DNA of 20,779 nucleotides, taken from JAGTVG01 sp964389805 (GTDB lineage: Bacteria > Bacteroidota > Bacteroidia > Cytophagales > Cyclobacteriaceae). The stretch is from NCBI GenBank assembly GCA_964389805.1, contig CAYMFU010000054.1, positions 1 to 20,779 on the forward strand, read 5' to 3'. The notes below the pieces were generated by a model. The model had not been told where the DNA came from. It made no database searches and saw only the letters and a list, made by a program, of their open reading frames with translations. This document shows, piece after piece, positions 7,236 to 16,300 of this stretch (within the stretch, counting starts at the first letter, position 1; each line of letters begins with the position of its first letter). Made by a program: the position numbers and the translations under genes.

Positions 7236-8348
7236 CTATTTACTCAGAAATCTGTAAATCATTTCACTGATATAATCAACCTTTTCATCAGAAAGGCCAG
7301 GATATATTGGTAAACTTAATTGCATCTCTGTTATGTTCTCTGTGACTGGCATCCTGCCTTTATTATATCCTAAATAGACCATGCTGTGCTGAAGGTGCAG
7401 GGGGATTCTGTAATGTACCTTTGTTTCTATACCAGCAGCTTTGAGATGCTTTTTCAATCCATCTCTCCGCTCAATAAGGATCGGGAATATGTGATACACT
7501 GATTGGGCATTTTTTTTATAGTTGGGTAATCGCAGTCCGGGGATACTTGAAAGGTTATCTTTATATTTCTCAGCGATAGATCTTCTTTCCTTATTCCAGA
7601 TGTCAAGCCAGGGGATCTTTACACTTAGAAGGGCTGCCTGGAGTTCATCTAGCCTTGAATTATAACCTATCACCTTATGCTGGTTTTCAGCGGTAAATCC
7701 ATAATTTCTTAGTGATAGGCATTTGTCAGCTAGTTTTTTATTATTAGTTGTTATAATTCCTCCGTCACCAAGGGCGCCTAAGGTTTTTGTGGGATAGAAA
7801 CTGGCGCCATTTATTTGACCAAATGATCCGGTTTTTTTACCATCAATTTCAGCTCCAACAGATTGAGCAAAATCCTCTATTACAACGATTCCTTTTTCTT
7901 TTGTTTTTTCTACAATTTCTGAAATGTTGCAGGCATAACCATATAAATGAACTGGAATAATCGCTTTTGTTTTTGGCCCAATTAATGACTCAATAGACTT
8001 GTAATCAATTACAAATGTTTCAGGATTTACATCTGCCAGAATTGGTCTTGCGCCAGCATGTATCACACCTAGTATTGTGGCAATAAATGTAAGGCTGGGA
8101 AGGATTACTTCGTCATCTTTTTTCAGGTCGAGGGTATCCAGGCTGATCCTTAATGCATCTAAGCCGTTTCCGACACCTATTGCATGTCTGACACCGATAT
8201 ATTCAGCGAATTCAATTTCAAAATACCTAAGATACCGGCCAAGAATATACCATTTTGAATCTACTAGTTTTTTAAAGGTCCTGTTTAATTCTTCCTCGAT
8301 ATCAGAATTTATTTTATCAAATGAAAAATATGGAATTTTGTATGACAT
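7236..8348 (-). CDS. DegT/DnrJ/EryC1/StrS-family sugar aminotransferase
   Basis: A 370-residue PLP-dependent enzyme of the family that aminates nucleotide-linked keto-sugars for polysaccharide, glycan or O-antigen synthesis. Visible elements are the N-terminal IPYFSFDKINSDIEEE, the phosphate-binding GVGNGLDALRISL (58-70), the VILPSLTFIAT strand, EDFAQSVGA with Asp159 and Gln162, and the PLP-linked Lys188 in SFYPTKTLGALGDGG. The motif RNYG and the C-terminal HYRIPLHLQ-type segment are also present. It resembles the 3-oxo-sugar transaminase branch (FdtB/VioA-like), but the exact substrate cannot be fixed. No other sugar-biosynthesis gene lies in the window, so it stands alone here. It is divergent from the large transporter-HEAT gene across a 228-bp gap. 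Confidence 0.92.
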   Translation of the reverse strand: MSYKIPYFSFDKINSDIEEELNRTFKKLVDSKWYILGRYLRYFEIEFAEYIGVRHAIGVGNGLDALRISLDTLDLKKDDEVILPSLTFIATILGVIHAGARPILADVNPETFVIDYKSIESLIGPKTKAIIPVHLYGYACNISEIVEKTKEKGIVVIEDFAQSVGAEIDGKKTGSFGQINGASFYPTKTLGALGDGGIITTNNKKLADKCLSLRNYGFTAENQHKVIGYNSRLDELQAALLSVKIPWLDIWNKERRSIAEKYKDNLSSIPGLRLPNYKKNAQSVYHIFPILIERRDGLKKHLKAAGIETKVHYRIPLHLQHSMVYLGYNKGRMPVTENITEMQLSLPIYPGLSDEKVDYISEMIYRFLSK

Positions 8349-8419
8349 AATATTTTCAAAGGTGAAGAATCAAAATTCTATTTCAGTAGAATTATAATAA
8401 AAATATGCAATTTTTCGTG

Positions 8420-8445
8420 TTAATAATATCTACTTGGATTATTAA
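8420..8445. repeat. Inverted repeat in the divergent gap before the transporter-HEAT gene
   Basis: TTAATAAT (8420-8427) and ATTATTAA (8438-8445) form a perfect dyad with a 10-bp spacer. It lies in the 228-bp gap between the divergent aminotransferase and transporter-HEAT genes, and is not followed by a T tract. It could be a regulator site; it has the same arm/spacer geometry as the dyad at 11829-11856. AT-rich sequence makes chance occurrence possible. Confidence 0.35.
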
Positions 8446-8488
8446 ATATGTGCATAATGATTACAAGCGTATCAGGAAAGTACAATTA

Positions 8489-8496
8489 TATGTTTG
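8489..8496 (+). promoter_or_regulatory. Candidate -7 box for the transporter-HEAT gene
   Basis: TATGTTTG matches the Bacteroidota -7 consensus TAnnTTTG exactly and would give a leader of about 75 nt before the ATG at 8577. No TTG is present at the usual -33 distance, so support is partial. Confidence 0.4.
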
Positions 8497-8576
8497 AATT
8501 TTCTATATTTAATGATGCATTAATTAAAGTTTTTTTCTAATATTGAGTAAAATTAATTTGTTCAACTTATTATCCC

Positions 8577-11500
8577 ATGCTGCATAGCTTATTCCGACTG
8601 CTTAATGTTCAGAAGACGGAGGAGGAGCGTCCTGCACTATTGTTATTGGCTTATGGCTTCTTCATGGGCATTTTTTTGGCGACATACCGTGTGGTTGTTG
8701 AGACATTGTTCCTGAATACTCAGGGTGAGAATCTTAAACTGGCTTTCTTCGTTTCCGGGATATTGGGTGTATTAACTACTGGGCTTTTCACAATTTTTCA
8801 GAAGCACATATCTTTTAAAATACTTGCCGGATTTAATTTATTAGGTGTTTTTATATTTATTACGGCAGTTTTTACAGGATTATCAATTGAATCAAACCCT
8901 ATATTTATTTTTATCCTTTATGTAATGCTATTCCCCATTACTTCAATAATGCTACTATGTTTTTGGGGACTTTTCGGAAGAATATTTGATATTAGGCAGT
9001 CGAAAAGGATAATCGGAAGCATAGATGCCGGTCAATTGATCGCCACAATTTTAGCTTTTATATCGGTGCCTTTTTTTATAGAATTTATAAGTAATGTAAC
9101 AGACCTGTTAATTATAAGTGATATAAGTATTCTAGCTTGCCTGTTCTTTCTATTTTTTATTAACAAAGAAATACGTTTTGCTGAGGTGGGAGAAAAGCCG
9201 GGGAAATCTGATACTATTCGATTCAGTAAGTTATTTAAAGATAATTATGCGATAGTACTTTCTCTATTCATTGGGATTTCAATCATTTGTTTGACATTTG
9301 TTGATTATACATTCCTTAAAATTATAGAACAACAGTATCCTGAAGAAGTAAGCCTGGCAAAATTCCTTTCTTATATGTATATGTCGATTATGGTATTCAC
9401 ATTGATCATGCAGACATTCATTAATGAAAGGTTAATAGCTTCATATGGACTAAAAACGGCTTTGATTGTCCTCCCGGTTGTATTAGGGCTTTTTACTATT
9501 GGTGCAATTATCACTGGAAACCTTTTTGGATATCTTCCCGATTCAGATAATTTTATTTGGTTCTTTTTATTTATAGTCTTGAGTAAGTTCTTTGCTAATT
9601 CGATCAGAGAGGCATTGGAGAATCCTACCTTTAAGATTTTCTTTATGCCGCTGAAGCTCAACATTCGATTTGACGTTCAGGCTAAAATCGAAGGAGTAAT
9701 AAATGAATCTTCGAGATTGCTTGCCGGAACTATGATCTTAATAATTGGAACCCTGACATTTTTTGATATTATTCACTATACCTACTTTCTGTTAGCGATC
9801 ATTATTGGGTATTTCTTTGTTACAGGAAGATTGTATAATGAATATAGAAATAATGTGAGAAAGAAATTAGAAAGTCACGAAGAAGAAGCCAGCGAAGAAT
9901 ATAATGAGGTAGTTGAGATTGGTTCAGTTCTGAAAAATCTTGACAATATCAATGATTCAGGGCTTAAGATTTTTACACTAAAAGTTATTGAGAAACTGGA
10001 CTTTGATAAGTTCATTGCATTTCTCCCATCACAGATTGAATCTGATCATAAAATAAATAAGAGATTTGCCTTAAGAAGGTTGAATGAGATTCGCAATCTC
10101 TCTGGAACACTGAATCCAAATAAAATAAAAATAATAGAGGACACCGATAAGGGTAAAGAAGATATCAGCAATTGGCTGAACAAATTACTTTATACTACGG
10201 ATGATTTTCCATTGATCGAAAACATATCCAGGTTGACAAAATCGGATGATACGGAAGACCGGATCGATGCGATTAATATGATATTAGCAAATCAGAGTGA
10301 TGAGGTAATTCCCTACCTAATAGATTTGCTGGTGGACATGAATTTTAGTGTGCAATCTTTGGCCGTCAAGGCGGCAGGAAGACTGAAAAGAACCGATATT
10401 TATCCATTCCTCATTGATAAATTGTCTTCTCCAACTTATGGCGATCTTGCCGTAGATGCCTTGGTTGAAATTGGAGATGATATACTTCAATACCTGGAAA
10501 TCGTATTTCAAAAAACGGATCAGGATCCTCAGACACAGTTAAGGATAATCAGGGTATATGAAAAAATAGAATCTGAGAGGTCAAAGGAGGTTTTATGGTC
10601 GAAGATCGATTACCCGGATAAGAAAATTGTTTCACAGATTTTGTTAGCCCTGGCGAATTCCGGATTTAAGGCTGAAGGCTATCAGGCTGTAAGAATTAAG
10701 TATGTCATTGAATCAGATATAAACGATATAATTTGGAACATACATGCATTAGATAAGATCCATGGAACAGAAATCGGTGAAATGATCCATAACTCAATAA
10801 AGGAAGAAAACAGCCATCATTATCACCATATTTATATGCTTCTTTCCATGATCTATGATCCACATTCTATTCGATTGATCCGGACGAATATTGAAAGTGG
10901 TACGCATGAGGGTATTACATATGCAATTGAGTTGCTGGATGTGTTATTGGAGGAAGATCTGAAAGACCGGATAATCCCGCTATTTGATGACATATCAAAT
11001 CAGGATAAAATAAAGAAATTACAAGTTTTCTATCCACATATGCTTGGAGATTTCATGGACGTTGTCAAACAGATTATCAATAAAGAATTTAACCAGATAA
11101 ATAGATGGTCTAAGGCACTTGCGATATACTGGGTTGGTATCCAGAAGGTTGATACTATGCTCTATGAGTTGATCGCAAATTTATTCAATCCTGATCCATT
11201 AATTAGGAATACGGCAGGGTGGTCATTACATCAGATCAATCCGGATTATTATGATGAACATTCACGGCGGATCGAAAAAGATAAAAAGGCAGATATTGAC
11301 AGCATGATCTTCGGAAAAGAGAAGATCCGAAATTTGCATTTTAGTAAGCCACTTACCATTGATAAGGTATTCTTTCTTACTAAAATCAAGATATTCAAAA
11401 CTACGCCGACAGCATTTCTTGTAAATTTGCTGGATTATACTGAGGAATTATATCTTCGAAAAAATCAGAAATTAAAAATAACCGAAGAGACAAATAATTA

Positions 11501-11777
11501 TTTTTACATTGTTTATGATGGCTATACGAATCTATTACAGAAAGACGTTGTCATCAATAATCTTACACATAGTGAATTCCTCGGCGAGATCCTGATTGAG
11601 GAAATAGCAGAAAATGATCTTGTCATACATCCACTTGTGGATACCATTTTCATCAGGATTTTTAAAGAGAAACTATATGAATTGCTAAGTAACGATCATG
11701 AAATAGCGCTGGAGTTTTTGCATTATTCTTCGCTTAATTCAGGATTGATTTTAAAGGATATGGATAAAACTGCTTGA
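8577..11777 (+). CDS. ATP/ADP-carrier-like membrane protein fused to HEAT-like repeats and a cNMP-binding-like domain
   Basis: A 1066-residue multidomain protein. Residues about 20-420 hold roughly ten to twelve hydrophobic helices and resemble the MFS-related nucleotide (Npt/Tlc ATP:ADP) transporter family, including an FFANSIREALENPTFKIFFMPLK segment. A charged linker (ESHEEEASEEYNE, about 432-444) leads into a cytoplasmic region. Residues about 560-640, and more weakly to 890, are HEAT-like: DRIDAINMILANQSDEVIPYL is followed by SVQSLAVKAAGRLKRTDIYPFL. Residues about 935-1045 have the fold signature of a cyclic-nucleotide-binding domain (FYIVYDG, then EFLGEILI, then IFIRIFKEKLYELLS), but the phosphate cassette lacks its usual Arg (after GEILIEE), so cAMP or cGMP binding is doubtful. 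Comparable fusions are known in Bacteroidota and are uncharacterised. It lies 125 bp before the four-gene STAND cluster on the same strand; membership of that cluster is unproven. Confidence 0.75.
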   Translation: MLHSLFRLLNVQKTEEERPALLLLAYGFFMGIFLATYRVVVETLFLNTQGENLKLAFFVSGILGVLTTGLFTIFQKHISFKILAGFNLLGVFIFITAVFTGLSIESNPIFIFILYVMLFPITSIMLLCFWGLFGRIFDIRQSKRIIGSIDAGQLIATILAFISVPFFIEFISNVTDLLIISDISILACLFFLFFINKEIRFAEVGEKPGKSDTIRFSKLFKDNYAIVLSLFIGISIICLTFVDYTFLKIIEQQYPEEVSLAKFLSYMYMSIMVFTLIMQTFINERLIASYGLKTALIVLPVVLGLFTIGAIITGNLFGYLPDSDNFIWFFLFIVLSKFFANSIREALENPTFKIFFMPLKLNIRFDVQAKIEGVINESSRLLAGTMILIIGTLTFFDIIHYTYFLLAIIIGYFFVTGRLYNEYRNNVRKKLESHEEEASEEYNEVVEIGSVLKNLDNINDSGLKIFTLKVIEKLDFDKFIAFLPSQIESDHKINKRFALRRLNEIRNLSGTLNPNKIKIIEDTDKGKEDISNWLNKLLYTTDDFPLIENISRLTKSDDTEDRIDAINMILANQSDEVIPYLIDLLVDMNFSVQSLAVKAAGRLKRTDIYPFLIDKLSSPTYGDLAVDALVEIGDDILQYLEIVFQKTDQDPQTQLRIIRVYEKIESERSKEVLWSKIDYPDKKIVSQILLALANSGFKAEGYQAVRIKYVIESDINDIIWNIHALDKIHGTEIGEMIHNSIKEENSHHYHHIYMLLSMIYDPHSIRLIRTNIESGTHEGITYAIELLDVLLEEDLKDRIIPLFDDISNQDKIKKLQVFYPHMLGDFMDVVKQIINKEFNQINRWSKALAIYWVGIQKVDTMLYELIANLFNPDPLIRNTAGWSLHQINPDYYDEHSRRIEKDKKADIDSMIFGKEKIRNLHFSKPLTIDKVFFLTKIKIFKTTPTAFLVNLLDYTEELYLRKNQKLKITEETNNYFYIVYDGYTNLLQKDVVINNLTHSEFLGEILIEEIAENDLVIHPLVDTIFIRIFKEKLYELLSNDHEIALEFLHYSSLNSGLILKDMDKTA

Positions 11778-11828
11778 TAGATTGTATATAATTTGAATGT
11801 CATTAAGAATTATATTTTTTAAGGAAAA

Positions 11829-11869
11829 TTATCTAATACTATTGATAATTAGATAAAAAATTGTATTAT
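11829..11869 (+). promoter_or_regulatory. Dyad symmetry overlapping a weak promoter upstream of the TIR-STAND cluster
   Basis: TTATCTAAT (11829-11837) and ATTAGATAA (11848-11856) are perfect inverted arms around a 10-bp spacer. The spacer contains TTG at 11842-11844; after 19 bp comes TATTATGG (11864), a weak version of the Bacteroidota -7 box. A protein bound to the dyad would cover the -33 region. The dyad is followed by A, not T, on the plus strand, so it is not a terminator for the upstream gene. The site sits 47 bp before the start codon at 11903. Confidence 0.45.
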
Positions 11870-11902
11870 GGGGCACATAATGTATAAACCAGTTAAATTC
11901 TG

Positions 11903-13381
11903 ATGGTTGATTACCAGATTATAATGCTATACGCTAATCTGGATGATAAACCAGACAGTCAATCTTCTAAAGGTTGGGTTAGCATTTTTGTCGAAAACCT
12001 TGAGCGATTGTTAAATCGATTATCAGGGGAGAAACACTCTATCGTAAAATTATCGGAATATGACCTTGACCTGGATTCCTATCCTTTAGAGCCGTCTATA
12101 ATAATTCCGGTTTTTTCCCTAAATCTTTTACAGGCTCCCATTTTTATGAGCTATTTATCTGTGCTTGAAAAGGAAGCAACGAAGAAGAGAAAGGCCTCTG
12201 CGAGTATAAAGTTTATTAACGTTTTTAAAAACCGGATCCCGACGGAAGAGATACCTCCGTATTTATTAAAAAACAAGTTCTACAATTTTTTCGATATAGA
12301 TTCTCTCACGGATTTTGTAACTGAAATTTCCTTTCAGGAAGATCCGGATAAAGACCACGACTATTGGATGAAAATATTTGATATTGCCGCTGATATCAAA
12401 AATATTAACGAAGCACAGAGGTCACCTGTTAAGACCGCTGAAAAATTAGTTAAAAACCTCAGGCCATCGGGAATATATATTGCACAGTCGGGTATTGATC
12501 AGCACAATCAAAGGGATAATCTCTGCCGGGAATTATTAAGAAGTCAGTATGATGTGCACCAGTTGGATACAGTCGATGGATCATATGATGATATAGTTAA
12601 ACAGATAAATGAAAAATTAAGTAAATGTCAGTTGTCAATCCATCTTGTTGGTGAAGATTCGGGTAAATTGATTAAAGATAGGGGATTATCAATACTTGAA
12701 ATTGAGAATCAATTGGCCTCCGAGCACAGCCGTCAGGTCAATGATAAGCCTGGAGTAAAGTATTATGAAAGATTTAACCGGATCATATGGATTTCAGAGA
12801 GTAACGAAAATTTAACAGTCAAACAGAAAATTTTCATTGATAATCTTAAAAAGGATCTGGTCAATATCGAATATGCCGAGATCATGGATTGTCCTATAGA
12901 GACCCTGAAAGGTTTTATTATAGGTAAAATAAATGAAAACAAGATAGGCCAGGAACAGGTAATGATCCCCGATGCAGAGACAGGTAAAAGTATATATTTA
13001 ATATGTGATAAGACAGAACGAGAAGAATGTAAACCTATAAGTAATTTTCTAAAGGATCAGGGTTTTAAAGTAATTCTTTCAAATTTTGACGGAGAAATAT
13101 TACAGATCCGCCACAAGCACATCAGAAACCTGAAGGATTGTGACGGGACATTAATTTATCATGGAAAGAACAATGAAAACTGGGTGAAAAGTAAGCTGTT
13201 TGATAGTGTAAAAGCATTAGGCTTGGGAAGAAGCAAAGGGAAAAATCCAACTGCCGTAATTGTTGATTCAAATAAGAAGGTAGACCTGGATCTTTATTTC
13301 GATAAAGACAATTTGATTTTATTTAAGAATCAAAAGGTCAATAAAAGCTCATTTAAATCGTTTCTTAACCAGCTTGAATAG
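11903..13381 (+). CDS. Three-module TIR/Rossmann-like protein, partner of the STAND NTPase
   Basis: A 492-residue soluble protein without signal peptide or membrane helix. Module 1 (about 3-165) follows the pattern of TIR-domain proteins encoded beside STAND genes: QIIMLYANLDD, then KGWVSIFVENLERLL (23-37), IIIPVFSLNLLQ (66-77), FINVFKNRIPTEEIPPYLL (104-122) and YWMKIFDIAADI. Where TIR NADases have the catalytic Glu in a WxxxEL-type helix, a Tyr (about residue 84) falls in my alignment, so this module may be inactive. Module 2 (about 188-345) has a strand-helix start SGIYIAQSGIDQHNQRDNLCREL, then LSIHLVGEDSG and SILEIENQLA with Glu266 and Glu268; it resembles a second TIR/DUF4062-like fold. 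Module 3 (about 363-480) repeats it: SIYLICDKTEREECKPISNFL, DCDGTLIYHG and a VKSKLFD helix. The stop is 3 bp before the STAND gene. The fold assignment is by pattern; enzymatic activity is unknown. Confidence 0.68.
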   Translation: MVDYQIIMLYANLDDKPDSQSSKGWVSIFVENLERLLNRLSGEKHSIVKLSEYDLDLDSYPLEPSIIIPVFSLNLLQAPIFMSYLSVLEKEATKKRKASASIKFINVFKNRIPTEEIPPYLLKNKFYNFFDIDSLTDFVTEISFQEDPDKDHDYWMKIFDIAADIKNINEAQRSPVKTAEKLVKNLRPSGIYIAQSGIDQHNQRDNLCRELLRSQYDVHQLDTVDGSYDDIVKQINEKLSKCQLSIHLVGEDSGKLIKDRGLSILEIENQLASEHSRQVNDKPGVKYYERFNRIIWISESNENLTVKQKIFIDNLKKDLVNIEYAEIMDCPIETLKGFIIGKINENKIGQEQVMIPDAETGKSIYLICDKTEREECKPISNFLKDQGFKVILSNFDGEILQIRHKHIRNLKDCDGTLIYHGKNNENWVKSKLFDSVKALGLGRSKGKNPTAVIVDSNKKVDLDLYFDKDNLILFKNQKVNKSSFKSFLNQLE

Positions 13382-13384
13382 CCA

Positions 13385-16300
13385 ATGAATGTAAAGGAAT
13401 TAGAAATATCTCTATCAGGAAAAGTAAAAGACGCTAACCTGCTTAATCCTTTCCCCGGGTTGAGACCCTTTGGGTTCGAAGAAAGCCATTTATTTTTTGG
13501 ACGAGAGGGGCAGAGTGATGAAATTCTGCTAAAACTTGCCCAAAACAGGTTTTCTGCTGTTATCGGAGCCTCAGGAAGCGGTAAGTCATCTTTGATGTAC
13601 TGTGGTCTGATTCCCATACTTTATGGCGGATTTATGACTGACGCAGGATCTGATTGGATTGTTATTTCGTCCAGGCCAGGGAATAGCCCGCTGGAAAATC
13701 TTTCAGAGGCTATTGTCAAACTCAATGAATCGTATGAGGAACTCTCTGATGATGAAAGATTCATGGAGACCACTTTGACCAATGTAATATTGAAAAGTTC
13801 CTCAATGGGATTGGTTGATGCCCTGAAGCCGTATTCATTGTCGAAATCTTCCTCAACAAATTTCTTAATACTGATTGATCAGTTTGAGGAATTGTTCAGG
13901 TTTCTGAAAAGTGAAACAGATGAGGAATCGGCAAACCTTTCTGCTGCCTTTGTAAATCTCTTATTGAAGTCTGTTAGTCAATCAGAATTGCCCATTTATG
14001 TTGCACTCACTATGCGTTCAGACTTTATTGGTGATTGTTCTCAATTCCCTGACTTAACACAGGTTATAAATGAAAGTCATTATCTGATCCCGCAAATGAC
14101 CAGAGATCAGCAGAGAATGGCAATTGAAGGACCAGTTGCTGTAGGAGGAGGTAAAATAACAAGAAGGTTGACCCAACAGTTGTTAAATGATGTGGGAAAT
14201 AATCCTGACCAGCTTCCGATACTTCAGCATGCTTTGATGAGAACCTGGGATTATTGGATTCAAAACATGGAAGACGGCGAGTCCTTGGATCTTAGGCATT
14301 ATGTTGCAATTGGAAAGCTGGAGGAAGCTTTATCCCAGCATGCAAATGAGACTTTTGCAGAGTTAGATAAGAGGGAAAGGGAGATTTGCGAGGTGATATT
14401 CAAATCGCTAACTGAGAAAGGCAGGGATAATTTTGGAATTAGACGAACAGCAAATATCCAGGAATTAGCACAAATTGCTAATGTTACGGAGGATGAAATC
14501 ATCAATGTAGTAGAGAAATTCAGGCGTCCGGGCAGGTCATTGTTGATGCCGCCTGCTAATGTCCCTTTACGATCAGGTACGATCATTGAGATTTCTCATG
14601 AAAGTTTGATGCGAATCTGGGATAGATTAAAAAACTGGGTTGATGAAGAGTTTGAATCTGCGCAAATGTATCGTAGATTATCGGATGCAGCTGCCATGTA
14701 CCAGATTGGTCGAACCGGATTATGGAGACCTCCTGATCTTCAATTAGCATTAAACTGGCAAAAAAAGCAAATACCCACAAGGGCATGGGCCCAACGATAT
14801 AATCCCGTTTTTGAACGGGCAATACTCTTTCTGGATACTAGTAAAACTGCCTATGAAAATGAGCAGCGAAGTAAGGAATTACTTCAGAAGAATATGCTTA
14901 GGCGGGCCAGAAATGTAGCCATCATATTCGGACTTTTACTGATTATTTCAATAATATTCTTTGTTTTTGCCCTTATTCAGAAAGTGGAAGCCGATGAAAA
15001 GACTAAAGAAGCTTTGGAAAACGCTTTAAGAGCCAACAGGCAAATGGAAATTGCCGAAATCCGGCTTGGTGAAGCGATACGGCAGGAACAGAAAGCAAAT
15101 TACTCGGCCCATATAGCAAGGGTGCAGCAACAGGAAGCGGAAACACAGAGGCAACGGGCCGAAGCGTCAAGGTTAATAGCTGAATCAGAGAGCAGGAGGG
15201 CACAACGTGAACAGGATAACGCAATTGCAGCAGCTGATGTGGCTGATCAGGAAAGATTAAGAGCCGTAGAAGCACAAAACAGGGCCGAGCTGGAGGAAGC
15301 GAATGCATTCAGGTTAAGGATGCTTTCCATTGCCCAGGGTATGGCCGTGAAATCTTTGCAGATCCAGGATAATCAGCTTGAAGGCCTGGTTGCGCAACAG
15401 GCGTATATGTTTAATATGAAGTATGATGGGATTAAGCATGACCGGTATATCTATAACGGATTATATTACGCTCTAAAAAATCTACGATTTGCTGAAGATG
15501 ATAGTATATATTCAATGCATCAACATGAGGGTACGGTACGAGGCCTGGCGTTTTCATCTAATGGACAGAATATCTACAGTGCTGGAACGGATGGGAAAAT
15601 ACTTAAGTGGGACTATTCTAATACCCGGGTTACTCCTGAGGTACTATGGCAGAATGAAACCCGAAACAGGATAGTAAAAACTACAAATGATGGAAAGTGG
15701 CTGATTGTAGGTAGTGACATGGCAGGCATCCAACTTGTCAATCTGCAAAAGCAGAATTCAAAACCTGTAACTCAGGCCGGACATCAGGGTCGTGTACATG
15801 ATATTGTTCAGGCAGATAACAGCAAGTTCTTTATTAGTCTTGGGGATGATAAAACCTTGAGAATTAATGATTTCAGCAAAAGTAAATTATTGAAAACTTT
15901 TAATATTGAGTTTAATAATATGGATATGAGTGACCGGAGTAAAATCCTGGCTTTATCCAGCAGATCTGGAAAGGTTATTCTTATAGACGCTTCTAATGTT
16001 GATCAAATGATCACTTTATTATCTGATAGGAAAAGACCTGTAAATTCTCTGGCTTTTCATCCCAAGGAAGATATCCTTGCCATTGGATTTGAGGATGGCA
16101 TGGTTAGTTTATATGATATAAGTAATGGAATGAATCGTGTCAGGAAAATAAGAGACCTACCAGGACATAGTTCAGGAATAAGTAGCATATCTTTCAATAA
16201 AGAAGGCAATTATCTGGCTACTTCCAGTTTTGATGGTACAATCCAGATATGGGATTATCAGAACCTTAATAATCTGCCACTTGTATTGACCGATCATAAT

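Noticed and set aside
11829..11856. Inverted repeat as a terminator for the transporter-HEAT gene
   Set aside because: The stem is AT-rich and followed by A, not T, on the plus strand; an operator role is more consistent.
15003..15308. Open frame of 101 codons on the minus strand
   Set aside because: It is the antisense of the repetitive coiled-coil segment of the STAND protein; the Leu/Pro-rich translation reflects that composition.
15489..15674. Second plus-strand frame inside the STAND gene
   Set aside because: It overlaps the WD40 region in another frame, has no motif and no independent start signal.
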